Source: Polaribacter butkevichii (GTDB lineage: Bacteria; Bacteroidota; Bacteroidia; Flavobacteriales; Flavobacteriaceae). From it: 64,000 nt of DNA. The stretch spans positions 3,873,501-3,937,500 of the forward strand of contig NZ_CP150661.1 of assembly GCF_038024105.1 (NCBI RefSeq). Direction: 5' to 3'. Below the pieces are notes generated by a model, which had not been told where the DNA came from, made no database searches, and was given only the letters and a program-made list of their open reading frames with translations. Shown here one piece after another: positions 29,193 through 36,859 of the stretch; the stretch's first letter is position 1, and each line of letters starts with the position of its first letter. A program made the position numbers and the translations under genes.

Positions 29193-29819
29193 GTGAATTT
29201 TAATGATTTTAAGAATAAAATAACGAAACTTAAAACGAGTAAGTTGGGCGGATTAAATGCTCAATTTAAATTAGCGCCTAAAATGCGTCTAAAATATGAT
29301 GCAGATAAAATAATAGCAAACAACCCTAGAAAAGCAGCTGTTTTGGCACTTTTTTATCCCAATATAAAAAATGAAACTTGTTTTTTACTCACCTTAAGAG
29401 CAAGTTATAAGGGCACGCATTCTGCACAAATAAGTTTTCCAGGGGGAAAGAGAGACAAGACAGATAAAAACCTCGAAAAAACAGCATTACGAGAAACTTT
29501 TGAAGAAGTAGGTGTGGCAGAAACATCAATAGAAATAATACGAGAGTTAACAGATGTTTATATACCACCAAGTAATTTTTTAGCAACCCCTTTTTTAGGC
29601 TTTGTAAACCAACGACCTAATTTTAATTTAAATTATGAAGTTGATAAAACCATAGAGGTTTTGGTAAGCGATTTGTTAAATGATACAAGTTTTACTTCAA
29701 TTAAGATGAATACTTCTTATATGGATAATATAGAGGTACCTTGCTTTAAATTAGAAGATTATGTGGTTTGGGGTGCAACAGCAATGATGCTTTCAGAAAT
29801 TAAAGAACTCTTAAAATAG
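29193..29819 (+). CDS. Nudix hydrolase, CoA pyrophosphatase (NudL/NUDT7) type
   Basis: Hydrolyses a pyrophosphate-linked nucleotide, most likely CoA or CoA derivatives, 208 aa. The signature is the CoA-pyrophosphatase variant of the Nudix box: F-P-G-G-K-R-D, then K-T-A-L-R-E-T-F-E-E-V-G, with the Asp nine residues before the Arg as in NudL. The preceding R-A-S-Y-K-G-T-H-S-A-Q-I-S-F-P is the NudL family's extra motif. The start is GTG at 29193. CoA specificity is inferred from the motif. Confidence 0.85.
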   Translation: MNFNDFKNKITKLKTSKLGGLNAQFKLAPKMRLKYDADKIIANNPRKAAVLALFYPNIKNETCFLLTLRASYKGTHSAQISFPGGKRDKTDKNLEKTALRETFEEVGVAETSIEIIRELTDVYIPPSNFLATPFLGFVNQRPNFNLNYEVDKTIEVLVSDLLNDTSFTSIKMNTSYMDNIEVPCFKLEDYVVWGATAMMLSEIKELLK

Positions 29820-29872
29820 CTTCTTTCTTATTTGTTTTGTAAGTTTGTTAAAATAACTAAAAATAATTTAGA

Positions 29873-30688
29873 ATGCCTTTATTTAAAAGGAACCCATTTG
29901 GTCATATTTTGATTTTGAAAAAATGGCTTATAAGAATTTTTGGAATTGTTTCTCACGGTAGATACCGTAAATTCAATAACCTACAAATAGAAGGTTCAGA
30001 AAACCTTAAAAACTTGCCAGATTCTGGAGTTTTATTTATTTCTAACCATCAAACTTATTTTGCAGATGTGGCAGCAATGTATCATGTTTTTAACGCTACT
30101 TTAAGTGGTAGAGATGATTCTATTAAAAATATTGGATATATCTGGAAACCAAAATTGAACGTTTATTTTGTTGCGGCAGGAGAAACCATGAGAGCCGGAT
30201 TATTACCTAAAATATTTGCTTACATGGGATCTGTTTCTATAGAAAGAACTTGGAGGAGTGGTGGTAAAGATGTAAAAAGACAAGTAAAAAACTCTGATAT
30301 TTCTAATATAGGAAAAGCAATAAAAGATGGTTGGGTAATTACTTTTCCTCAAGGTACAACAACTCCTTTTAGACCCATTAGAAGAGGTACTGCTCATATT
30401 ATTAAAACATATAAGCCTGTTGTAGTGCCAATTGTAATTGATGGTTTTAGACGTTCTTTTGATAAAAAAGGATTGAATATTAAGAAACGAAATGTTTTAC
30501 AGTCTATGGTGATTAAAGAACCATTAGAAATAGACTATGAAAATGAAACGGTTGCAGAAATAGTAACTAAAATTGAGTATGCTATAGAACAGCATCCTTC
30601 ATTTTTAAAAGTCTTATCTGTAAAAGAGTTAGCAGAATTAACGAAAGAGGAAGAAGAGCTAAATAAGAAAAGAAAATTTTGGAGCTAA
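29873..30688 (+). CDS. PlsC-like 1-acylglycerol-3-phosphate acyltransferase
   Basis: Membrane-associated acyltransferase, 271 aa, probably phospholipid or related lipid synthesis. Motif I appears as S-N-H-Q-T-Y-F-A-D, so His and Asp are separated by five residues instead of the usual four (HX4D). The phosphate-binding motif appears as F-P-Q-G-T instead of F-P-E-G-T. Both changes may be normal for this Bacteroidota subfamily, but they make the substrate uncertain. V-V-P-I-V-I-D-G-F is the conserved motif IV. It follows the Nudix gene by 53 bases. Confidence 0.8.
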   Translation: MPLFKRNPFGHILILKKWLIRIFGIVSHGRYRKFNNLQIEGSENLKNLPDSGVLFISNHQTYFADVAAMYHVFNATLSGRDDSIKNIGYIWKPKLNVYFVAAGETMRAGLLPKIFAYMGSVSIERTWRSGGKDVKRQVKNSDISNIGKAIKDGWVITFPQGTTTPFRPIRRGTAHIIKTYKPVVVPIVIDGFRRSFDKKGLNIKKRNVLQSMVIKEPLEIDYENETVAEIVTKIEYAIEQHPSFLKVLSVKELAELTKEEEELNKKRKFWS

Positions 30689-30701
30689 GGAGTGTTTAAA
30701 T

Positions 30702-31775
30702 TTAGTTAATAACATTATTTATTTTCTCCCACAAATCATTATCAAAAGAAGATAAGGCAAAATTGGAGGAATCTGCGGATTCTCCCATTCTAATAATAAC
30801 CAGCTTTTTACTAGGTACAATATAAATTTTTTGGTCATTTTTACCCAATGCAGCAAACATATCATTGGGTGCATTAGGTATTAGTGCTCCATTAAATTCT
30901 AATTGGCTACTAGGTAAATGATAGCTAGATTTTCCGTTTAACCACCATAAATATCCATAGGCTTTATTTATATTTTGAGAAGTATTGGTAGCTTCGGTAA
31001 TAAAATTCTCTGAAACAATTTGGTTGTTTTCCCATTTGCCGTAATTAGAAATTAACAGACCAAACCGAGCCATACTTCTTGTATTACTCCAATAAACATT
31101 TAAATTATTTAGGTTAGTCCAAGAACCGTTCATTCCTATTTTATTACGTAAGTTAGAATTAAAATAATCTTTCCAGGTGGTGTTTGCGGCGGTAGCAAGA
31201 ACATCTTGTAATTTTACATAAACATTATGATATGCCCAACGGCTGCCAGCATCTGCGATATATTCTAAGTTAGAAGCAGAAACACTGTCACCTAAAGAAT
31301 CATCTAAACCAGAATTCATAGAAAGTAAATTTTTACATGTTATTAAATTTTCTTTTTCAAGAGGAGCACTGGTCCAACCTGTGCCCAAATATTCAGATAC
31401 TTTATTGTTTATATTAATTTCATTTCTGTCTTGTGCAATGCCAATAATAGTTGAGGTTAATGTTTTACCGGCGCTAGCCCAATACCAATTATTTGAGGCT
31501 GTGTGATTGTTAAAATATGCTTCAACAACAATTTTACCATTGTGAAGAATGATAAAACCTTTTGAGTTTTTTTCTTCTAAAAAATCTAATAAGAATTGTA
31601 ATTCGGTTTCATTCCAATTTAATTCTGTTAATGTTTTTGTTTCCCAAAGGTCAGAATTTAATGGAGGGAAATAACTAGAATCTATAATAGGAAGTTCTTC
31701 AGTAATTTCATCAGAATTTTTTGAAGAACAATTAAATAAGAATAGCATGCAAAAAATGAAGAGAAGTTGTTTCAT
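30702..31775 (-). CDS. Serine hydrolase lipoprotein, class C beta-lactamase/DD-peptidase fold
   Basis: A 357-aa periplasm-facing or surface lipoprotein: lipobox L-F-N-C with C16. The beta-lactamase-related catalytic set is visible: S101-x-x-K104 (W-A-S-A-G-K) and Y182-H-N184 (A-Y-H-N). The C-terminal K-T-G-type box is less clear. Proteins of this kind are usually esterases or peptidases rather than antibiotic resistance enzymes; the substrate is unknown. Confidence 0.85.
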   Translation of the reverse strand: MKQLLFIFCMLFLFNCSSKNSDEITEELPIIDSSYFPPLNSDLWETKTLTELNWNETELQFLLDFLEEKNSKGFIILHNGKIVVEAYFNNHTASNNWYWASAGKTLTSTIIGIAQDRNEININNKVSEYLGTGWTSAPLEKENLITCKNLLSMNSGLDDSLGDSVSASNLEYIADAGSRWAYHNVYVKLQDVLATAANTTWKDYFNSNLRNKIGMNGSWTNLNNLNVYWSNTRSMARFGLLISNYGKWENNQIVSENFITEATNTSQNINKAYGYLWWLNGKSSYHLPSSQLEFNGALIPNAPNDMFAALGKNDQKIYIVPSKKLVIIRMGESADSSNFALSSFDNDLWEKINNVIN

Positions 31776-31852
31776 GTTTTTTTTTATAATTAGACCGTAA
31801 TAAAGATTAAAAGTTTAATATATAACAAAATAGGTAATCAACAATCATTATG

Positions 31853-31860
31853 TATCTTTG
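31853..31860 (+). promoter_or_regulatory. Promoter -7 box that fixes the rimO start
   Basis: TATCTTTG is a perfect TAnnTTTG match 22 bases before the ATG at 31883. A more upstream in-frame ATG (31850) overlaps this box, so it is unlikely to be used. Confidence 0.6.
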
Positions 31861-31882
31861 CATCTGCTTAAAACAAGATATA

Positions 31883-33235
31883 ATGCGTACAAAAACCATC
31901 AAAAAAAATAAGATTAACGTTGTTACTTTAGGGTGTTCTAAGAATGTTTACGATTCTGAAGTATTAATGGGGCAGTTAAAAGCTAACGGAAAAGATGTTG
32001 TTCATGAAGATCCAGAAGATGATGGAAATATCGTTGTAATTAATACTTGTGGATTTATAGGTAAAGCAAAAGAAGAATCTATTGATACTATTTTGCATTA
32101 TGCCAAAAGAAAAGAAGCGGGTGAAATTGATAAGGTTTTTGTTTCTGGTTGTTTAAGTGAACGTTATAAGCCAGATTTAGAAGCAGAAATTAAAAATGTA
32201 GATCAGTATTTTGGTACGCATGATTTACCAAATCTTTTACAAGCTTTAGAGGCAGATTATAAGCACGAGTTAATTGGTGAACGTTTAACAACAACTCCAA
32301 AACATTATGCGTATTTAAAAATTGCAGAAGGTTGCGATAGACCTTGTTCTTTTTGTGCAATTCCTTTAATGAGAGGAAAACACGTGTCTACACCTATAGA
32401 AGATATTGTTACCGAAGCAACCAAATTAGCAGCAAAAGGAATTAAAGAAGTAATGTTAATTGCGCAAGATTTAACTTATTACGGATTAGATATTTATAAG
32501 AAAAGATCTTTAGCGCAGTTATTAGAAGCGTTGGCTAAAGTAGAGGGCATTGAATGGATTAGAATGCATTATGCTTTTCCTACAGGTTTCCCTATGGATG
32601 TTTTAGAAGTGATGAAACGAGAGCCTAAAGTGTGTAACTATTTAGATATTCCTTTACAACACATTAATACCGAGTTGTTAAAGTCTATGAAACGTGGTAC
32701 AACGCACGAAAAAACAACGGCTTTAATTCATAAATTTAGAGAAGTTGTACCAGAAATGGCAATTAGAACTACGTTAATTGTTGGATACCCAGGAGAAACA
32801 GAAGAAATGTTTCAGGAGTTAAAAGATTGGATTGAAGAAATGCGTTTTGAACGTATGGGTGCTTTTGAATATTCTCATGAAGAAAATACAGGGGCGTATG
32901 TTTTAGAAGATGATGTACCGGCAGATGTAAAGTTTAGAAGGGTTAATGAAATTATGGAAATTCAGTCTCAAATTTCTTGGGAATTGAATCAAGAAAAAAT
33001 AGGGAAAACTTTTAGATGTTTATTTGATAGAAAAGATGGAGAATTTTTCTACGGAAGAACAGAATCTGATTCGCCAGACGTAGATAATGATGTTTTAGTA
33101 GATGCTAAAGAACATTATATAAAAGTGGGTGAGTTTATAGATATTAAAATTCATGATGCTGGAGATTACGATTTATACGGAACACCTGTAACGAAAGTTG
33201 AAAAACCAGTTTCTTTAAATCAAAAAAGAAAATAA
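31883..33235 (+). CDS. rimO: Ribosomal protein S12 methylthiotransferase RimO
   Basis: Radical-SAM enzyme that methylthiolates an aspartate of ribosomal protein S12; 450 aa from the chosen start. N-terminal UPF0004 domain with cluster cysteines C18, C56 and C90; radical-SAM motif C151-x3-C155-x2-C158 (C-D-R-P-C-S-F-C-A-I-P); C-terminal TRAM domain. The G-C-S-K-N near the N-terminus and L-M-R-G-K-H fit RimO better than MiaB. The start at 31883 is preferred over 31850 because of the promoter position. A terminator follows directly. Confidence 0.94.
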   Translation: MRTKTIKKNKINVVTLGCSKNVYDSEVLMGQLKANGKDVVHEDPEDDGNIVVINTCGFIGKAKEESIDTILHYAKRKEAGEIDKVFVSGCLSERYKPDLEAEIKNVDQYFGTHDLPNLLQALEADYKHELIGERLTTTPKHYAYLKIAEGCDRPCSFCAIPLMRGKHVSTPIEDIVTEATKLAAKGIKEVMLIAQDLTYYGLDIYKKRSLAQLLEALAKVEGIEWIRMHYAFPTGFPMDVLEVMKREPKVCNYLDIPLQHINTELLKSMKRGTTHEKTTALIHKFREVVPEMAIRTTLIVGYPGETEEMFQELKDWIEEMRFERMGAFEYSHEENTGAYVLEDDVPADVKFRRVNEIMEIQSQISWELNQEKIGKTFRCLFDRKDGEFFYGRTESDSPDVDNDVLVDAKEHYIKVGEFIDIKIHDAGDYDLYGTPVTKVEKPVSLNQKRK

Positions 33236-33241
33236 ATAATC

Positions 33242-33269
33242 AAAATCCTACTTTATGTAGGATTTTTTT
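33242..33269 (+). terminator. Terminator of rimO
   Basis: Stem AATCCTAC/GTAGGATT with a 5-nt loop and seven T, starting 7 bases after the rimO stop and ending at the next gene's upstream region. Confidence 0.85.
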
Positions 33270-33284
33270 ATGCAAATTGTTCTT

Positions 33285-34010
33285 ATGAAAAAAACGTATT
33301 TTAATTGGAGTTCTGGTAAAGATTCTGCTTTAGCTCTTTATAAAATTTTACAAGACCCAACATATAATTTAGATTTATTAGTTACTACAATTAATAAAGA
33401 TTTTAATAGAGTTTCTATGCATGGTCTTAGAAACGAATTATTATTAAAACAAGTTGATTCTATTGGGATTCCTTTAAAAATCATAGAATTTCCTGCAGAT
33501 GTAACCATGGATTTGTATGCGAAAATAATGAAAGAAGCCATGGATTCTTTAGTGGCACAAAAATATTCTCATACTATTTTTGGGGATATTTTTCTGGAAG
33601 ATTTAAAAGCATACAGAGATACCAAATTAGCTGAGGTAAATATTAAAGGAGTGTATCCGCTTTGGAAAAAAGACACCAAAGAAGTCTTGCAAGAATTTTT
33701 ATATTTAGGTTTTAAAGCTATTACGGTTTGTGTAAACGCTAAATTATTAGGAGAAGAATTTGTAGGTAGAGTAATAGATGAGCAATTTATAAAAGACTTA
33801 CCAGAAAATGTTGATGTTTGTGGAGAAAATGGTGAGTTTCATACCTTTGTTTTTGATGGACCTATTTTTAAAAACCCGATTGATTTTTCTACAGGAGAAA
33901 AAGTTCTTCGTTCTTATACGTTACATGATAATGACGATGATAATTGTTATGCTGCTAAAAAAGAAGAAGCTAACCACGATACGAGTTTTTGGTATTGTGA
34001 TTTAAGTTAA
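33285..34010 (+). CDS. PP-loop ATPase, Dph6/DUF71 (diphthine-ammonia ligase-like) family
   Basis: Adenine-nucleotide alpha-hydrolase-fold protein of about 241 aa. The PP-loop S-S-G-K-D-S-A lies in the first 20 residues, and F-G-D-I-F-L-E-D-L and C-G-E-N-G-E-F-H-T-F are the family's conserved downstream motifs. Archaeal/eukaryotic relatives amidate diphthine on EF2; bacteria lack diphthamide, so the bacterial substrate is unknown. The ATG at 33285 gives the compact start M-K-K-T-Y-F-N-W; an ATG at 33270 abuts the rimO terminator and is less likely. Confidence 0.85.
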   Translation: MKKTYFNWSSGKDSALALYKILQDPTYNLDLLVTTINKDFNRVSMHGLRNELLLKQVDSIGIPLKIIEFPADVTMDLYAKIMKEAMDSLVAQKYSHTIFGDIFLEDLKAYRDTKLAEVNIKGVYPLWKKDTKEVLQEFLYLGFKAITVCVNAKLLGEEFVGRVIDEQFIKDLPENVDVCGENGEFHTFVFDGPIFKNPIDFSTGEKVLRSYTLHDNDDDNCYAAKKEEANHDTSFWYCDLS

Positions 34011-34035
34011 TTATAGTTTCTATTTTATAAAATAT

Positions 34036-34064
34036 AAAAACCCGATCTAATGATCGGGTTTTTT
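34036..34064. terminator. Bidirectional terminator
   Basis: Perfect 9-bp stem AACCCGATC/GATCGGGTT with a 4-nt loop and A/T runs on both sides, between convergent genes. Confidence 0.85.
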
Positions 34065-34098
34065 ACTTTTAACGTAATTTGATTATCATCTAACAATT

Positions 34099-34172
34099 TG
34101 CGTTAGGGATTGAAATGGCATCCTTTTTACTTTTTTGTAAAAAGATATAATGGAAAGCCCGTTTAAACGCCC
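34099..34172 (+). repeat. 74-nt structured intergenic element, copy 1
   Basis: Begins TGCGTTAGGGATTGAAATGG and ends GTTTAAACGCCC. The reverse strand at 47101-47174 carries a second copy of the same length with about nine substitutions. GCGTT near the start can pair with AACGC near the end, GGG with CCC, and the centre is a hairpin CTTTTTAC/GTAAAAAG. The changes between the copies preserve the central hairpin. The element lies 88 bases after the stop of a same-strand gene. No coding potential. Confidence 0.85.
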
Positions 34173-34183
34173 AAATTAAAAAT

Positions 34184-36661
34184 CTATTTTAATTTATCTG
34201 AATTCAATAAGAAAACGGCGTTGGCAACAAAGAGTTTTCCGTTTTGCCAAAAAGATCTAAATAAAGGATTATCTACCATATAAATAATGCTTCCATTGCC
34301 CATTTGTTCTTCTGCAAACAAAATAGATTTAGGTACGTTTTTTACAGCTTTACTACCGGCATAACCCGATACATTTATAGCGTTTATATCAAAATAAGCA
34401 ACATTGTTTCCGTCTTTTAAATAAGCATAAGAAGTTGCGCCTAGTTTTAAAGAAAAATACTCTTTTCCGTAACCAAAAGCCAATGGGTGTGTATTGTCTA
34501 AAGTACTTTTAAAAATACTACCCGTAATTAAATTGGCAACACTTTTACGCTCTCTATCTGCATAAGGAGTTAAGTCTGCATCTTTAATTTTCTCTAAAGA
34601 TGCTTTCTTTTTTAAAGCGAATTCTTTAGTATTTGCAAAGCTATTTAAAGCGTTTCCAATAGCAATTAAAGTTCCGCCAGAACGTGTCCATTTTTTTAAT
34701 TTCTCTAAAGTAGTTTTTGTTAAAACTGAATTATATCGTCCGTCAGGAATAATAATAACATCGTATTTAGAATAGTCTAAAGAACCAAAAACATCTGAAT
34801 TTATGTTGGTTATTGGGTATTGTAATTGCGTTTCAAAGAAATGCCAAACTTCTCCAAAGCTTAAAGAAGAAGTACCTTTACCAGACAAAACTGCAATTTT
34901 TTGTTGGTTGATTGGTTTTACAGAATACGAACCAAAATCTACACCAGCAGATGCAAAACCTGTTTTTACAGCTGTTAATTTTCTTTGATGTTTGTTAGCT
35001 ATATTTACTAAAGTAGCATCAAAATTTTCTTTCCTATTATCATTTCTTAAAATAATTAAGGTTCCTCTTTCGTAAGATTTTCCTGCAATAGAAAAAGGTT
35101 TTTCAGAAAAACTTGGTGTAATATTAGCTTGTAATAAAGCACCTAAAAAAGTAGCATCCTCTAAACTATTCCATTTAGCAAGGTAGGCATAGGCATTTTT
35201 ATCAATTAAGTTCGTAATAGCGTTTGTGGTTTTACTAGCTGTAGAACTTACTTTTGTATGCGAAGCAATCGCTTTAAAACCATGTGCATATGGTAAAGAC
35301 CAAGCAGTAATATCATACGTTAAAGAATCTACTAGTTTTGTTTTAGGTTCAAACAAAACTTTTACCATTTTTCCTTTCGGTTGATTGGTGTGTATAACTA
35401 AATCTGTAGAAGAAACCGTCATTTTTCCTTCTTTTTGCGTGGTATAATCATACCCTTTTACAATGCCACTTTTTGTGTTTTCGTATTTAATTTCATGTGT
35501 ATCTAATAATGCTTTCAAACGATTGGTTTTGTCTTGGTTTTCATTTTTTAAAACATAACTTTTATATCCTAAAGAAGCATTGTTAAAGAATTTTCTGAAT
35601 TCGGTATTTAATTTTTCTGCATTATTTGATGAAATTTCTACGGTAGATAAGCCTGTAGTTAAATGATGAATGGCTCTGTCTTTTAAGGTTAACACGGTGC
35701 CTTTATCTGTTTTAATTCCTAAACCTGCCATTCCGTGACCTGCTTGTTCGTAGGTCATACCAATTGCGCCCATATACGTAGGATAGGTGTCTCCATAACT
35801 TGGGTACAACAAATCGAAACTTTCTTTTGTAAAATACAACCAACCTTCTTGGTCGAAATATTTTGCATGATTTTTTCCAATTTCAGTTTGAAATTCTCTT
35901 TGCCAATCAGAAATAATTTCATGAAAAGGTTCTGCTGCAGGTGCAAAATAATAAGGGTTATTAATATATTGTTCATGAAAATCTACATGTACATGTGGCA
36001 TCCATTTATTATACATTTTTATACGTTGTGCAGATTCTACTTGTGTTGCCCAAGCCCAATCTCTATTTAAATCAAACAAATAATGATTTGGTCTTCCAGA
36101 AGGCCAAGGTTCTGCATGTTCTTTTGCATCTTGGTTACTATTAAAAGGTGTGCTTTTTACTTGGTTGTACCAATTTACATATCTGTCTCGTCCATCGGGA
36201 TTTACAGCAGGATCTATAATAACAACGGTATTTTTTAACCAAGATTTTTTGGTAGTAACCAATTCGTAAAGTGTTAACATAGCCGCTTCTGTACTAGAAG
36301 CTTCGTTTCCATGTACGTTGTAACTTAACCAAACAATGGCTTTGTTGTTTTTAGAATTTCCAGCAATAATACCTGTTTGTGCAAGGTTGTTTTTTCTAAT
36401 AGTTTCTAAATTGTTGATATTTTCTTGTGAAGAAATATAACTTAAATACAAAGGTCTGTGCTCATTGGTTTCTCCGTATTTTTCTAACTTTACGTTGCTT
36501 AAAGTGTTGCTAACGTATTTAAAATAATCAATAACTTTATGATGTCTTGTAAAGCGAGCGCCATTTTCATAGCCTAAAAATTCGGAAGGAGATTGTACTG
36601 TTTGTGCAAAAATGCTTCCCATAGTTAAGAAAGCGGTAATAAAAAGGACTTTAAATTTCAT
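34184..36661 (-). CDS. Secreted M14 family zinc carboxypeptidase
   Basis: Exported peptidase of about 825 aa. Signal peptide at 1-20 (ending I-F-A-Q-T). The M14 zinc site is visible: H117-G-N-E120 and H229 (D-F-H-E), with substrate-binding N199-R200 in D-L-N-R-D-W; N-P-D-G-R-D-R is also conserved. The C-terminal ~350 residues include a class I glutamine-amidotransferase-like flavodoxin fold region (I-I-I-P-D-G-R-Y) of unknown role. The start at 36661 is preferred: a TACTTTTG promoter box at 36680-36687 would fall inside the longer version starting at 36682. Confidence 0.88.
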   Translation of the reverse strand: MKFKVLFITAFLTMGSIFAQTVQSPSEFLGYENGARFTRHHKVIDYFKYVSNTLSNVKLEKYGETNEHRPLYLSYISSQENINNLETIRKNNLAQTGIIAGNSKNNKAIVWLSYNVHGNEASSTEAAMLTLYELVTTKKSWLKNTVVIIDPAVNPDGRDRYVNWYNQVKSTPFNSNQDAKEHAEPWPSGRPNHYLFDLNRDWAWATQVESAQRIKMYNKWMPHVHVDFHEQYINNPYYFAPAAEPFHEIISDWQREFQTEIGKNHAKYFDQEGWLYFTKESFDLLYPSYGDTYPTYMGAIGMTYEQAGHGMAGLGIKTDKGTVLTLKDRAIHHLTTGLSTVEISSNNAEKLNTEFRKFFNNASLGYKSYVLKNENQDKTNRLKALLDTHEIKYENTKSGIVKGYDYTTQKEGKMTVSSTDLVIHTNQPKGKMVKVLFEPKTKLVDSLTYDITAWSLPYAHGFKAIASHTKVSSTASKTTNAITNLIDKNAYAYLAKWNSLEDATFLGALLQANITPSFSEKPFSIAGKSYERGTLIILRNDNRKENFDATLVNIANKHQRKLTAVKTGFASAGVDFGSYSVKPINQQKIAVLSGKGTSSLSFGEVWHFFETQLQYPITNINSDVFGSLDYSKYDVIIIPDGRYNSVLTKTTLEKLKKWTRSGGTLIAIGNALNSFANTKEFALKKKASLEKIKDADLTPYADRERKSVANLITGSIFKSTLDNTHPLAFGYGKEYFSLKLGATSYAYLKDGNNVAYFDINAINVSGYAGSKAVKNVPKSILFAEEQMGNGSIIYMVDNPLFRSFWQNGKLFVANAVFLLNSDKLK

Positions 36662-36679
36662 AAATAAGCGTTTGGAAAC

Positions 36680-36687
36680 CAAAAGTA
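36680..36687 (-). promoter_or_regulatory. Putative promoter of the M14 peptidase gene
   Basis: Minus strand TACTTTTG, a TAnnTTTG match, 19 bases before the ATG at 36661. Confidence 0.5.
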
Positions 36688-36782
36688 AGAATATATTTTT
36701 TTGTTTTTCAGTAGATTGAATATTTTGATGTTAAAACTTTGTTAGATTGAATTTAGCTTTACGACAAAGGATAAATTATTCG

Positions 36783-36790
36783 TATTTTTA
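36783..36790 (+). promoter_or_regulatory. Possible promoter of the leader ORF-bshC unit
   Basis: TATTTTTA, one base off TAnnTTTG, 21 bases before the leader ORF ATG. A transcript starting here would include the whole 16-codon ORF. Confidence 0.35.
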
Positions 36791-36810
36791 TCAAAAATTA
36801 ATTAAACTAA

Positions 36811-36858
36811 ATGAATTCTACCACAGAGTCTGATTGTTGCCAAAAAAGTGTTCTTTAA
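36811..36858 (+). CDS. Short Cys-Cys leader ORF upstream of bshC
   Basis: A 15-residue ORF, M-N-S-T-T-E-S-D-C-C-Q-K-S-V-L, ending TAA one base before the bshC ATG (TAAGATG). It has two adjacent cysteine codons. That placement would allow translational coupling, or cysteine-sensitive ribosome stalling, in front of the enzyme that adds cysteine during bacillithiol synthesis. A promoter-like box upstream would put the ORF in the transcript. There is no comparative evidence here, and so short an ORF can arise by chance. Confidence 0.4.
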   Translation: MNSTTESDCCQKSVL

Positions 36859-36859
36859 G

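Noticed and set aside
30702..31775. Antibiotic-resistance beta-lactamase
   Set aside because: It has the SxxK and YxN pattern of class C-like serine hydrolases, but the lipoprotein signal and the rest of the sequence fit the broad esterase/peptidase-like group, so no resistance claim is made.
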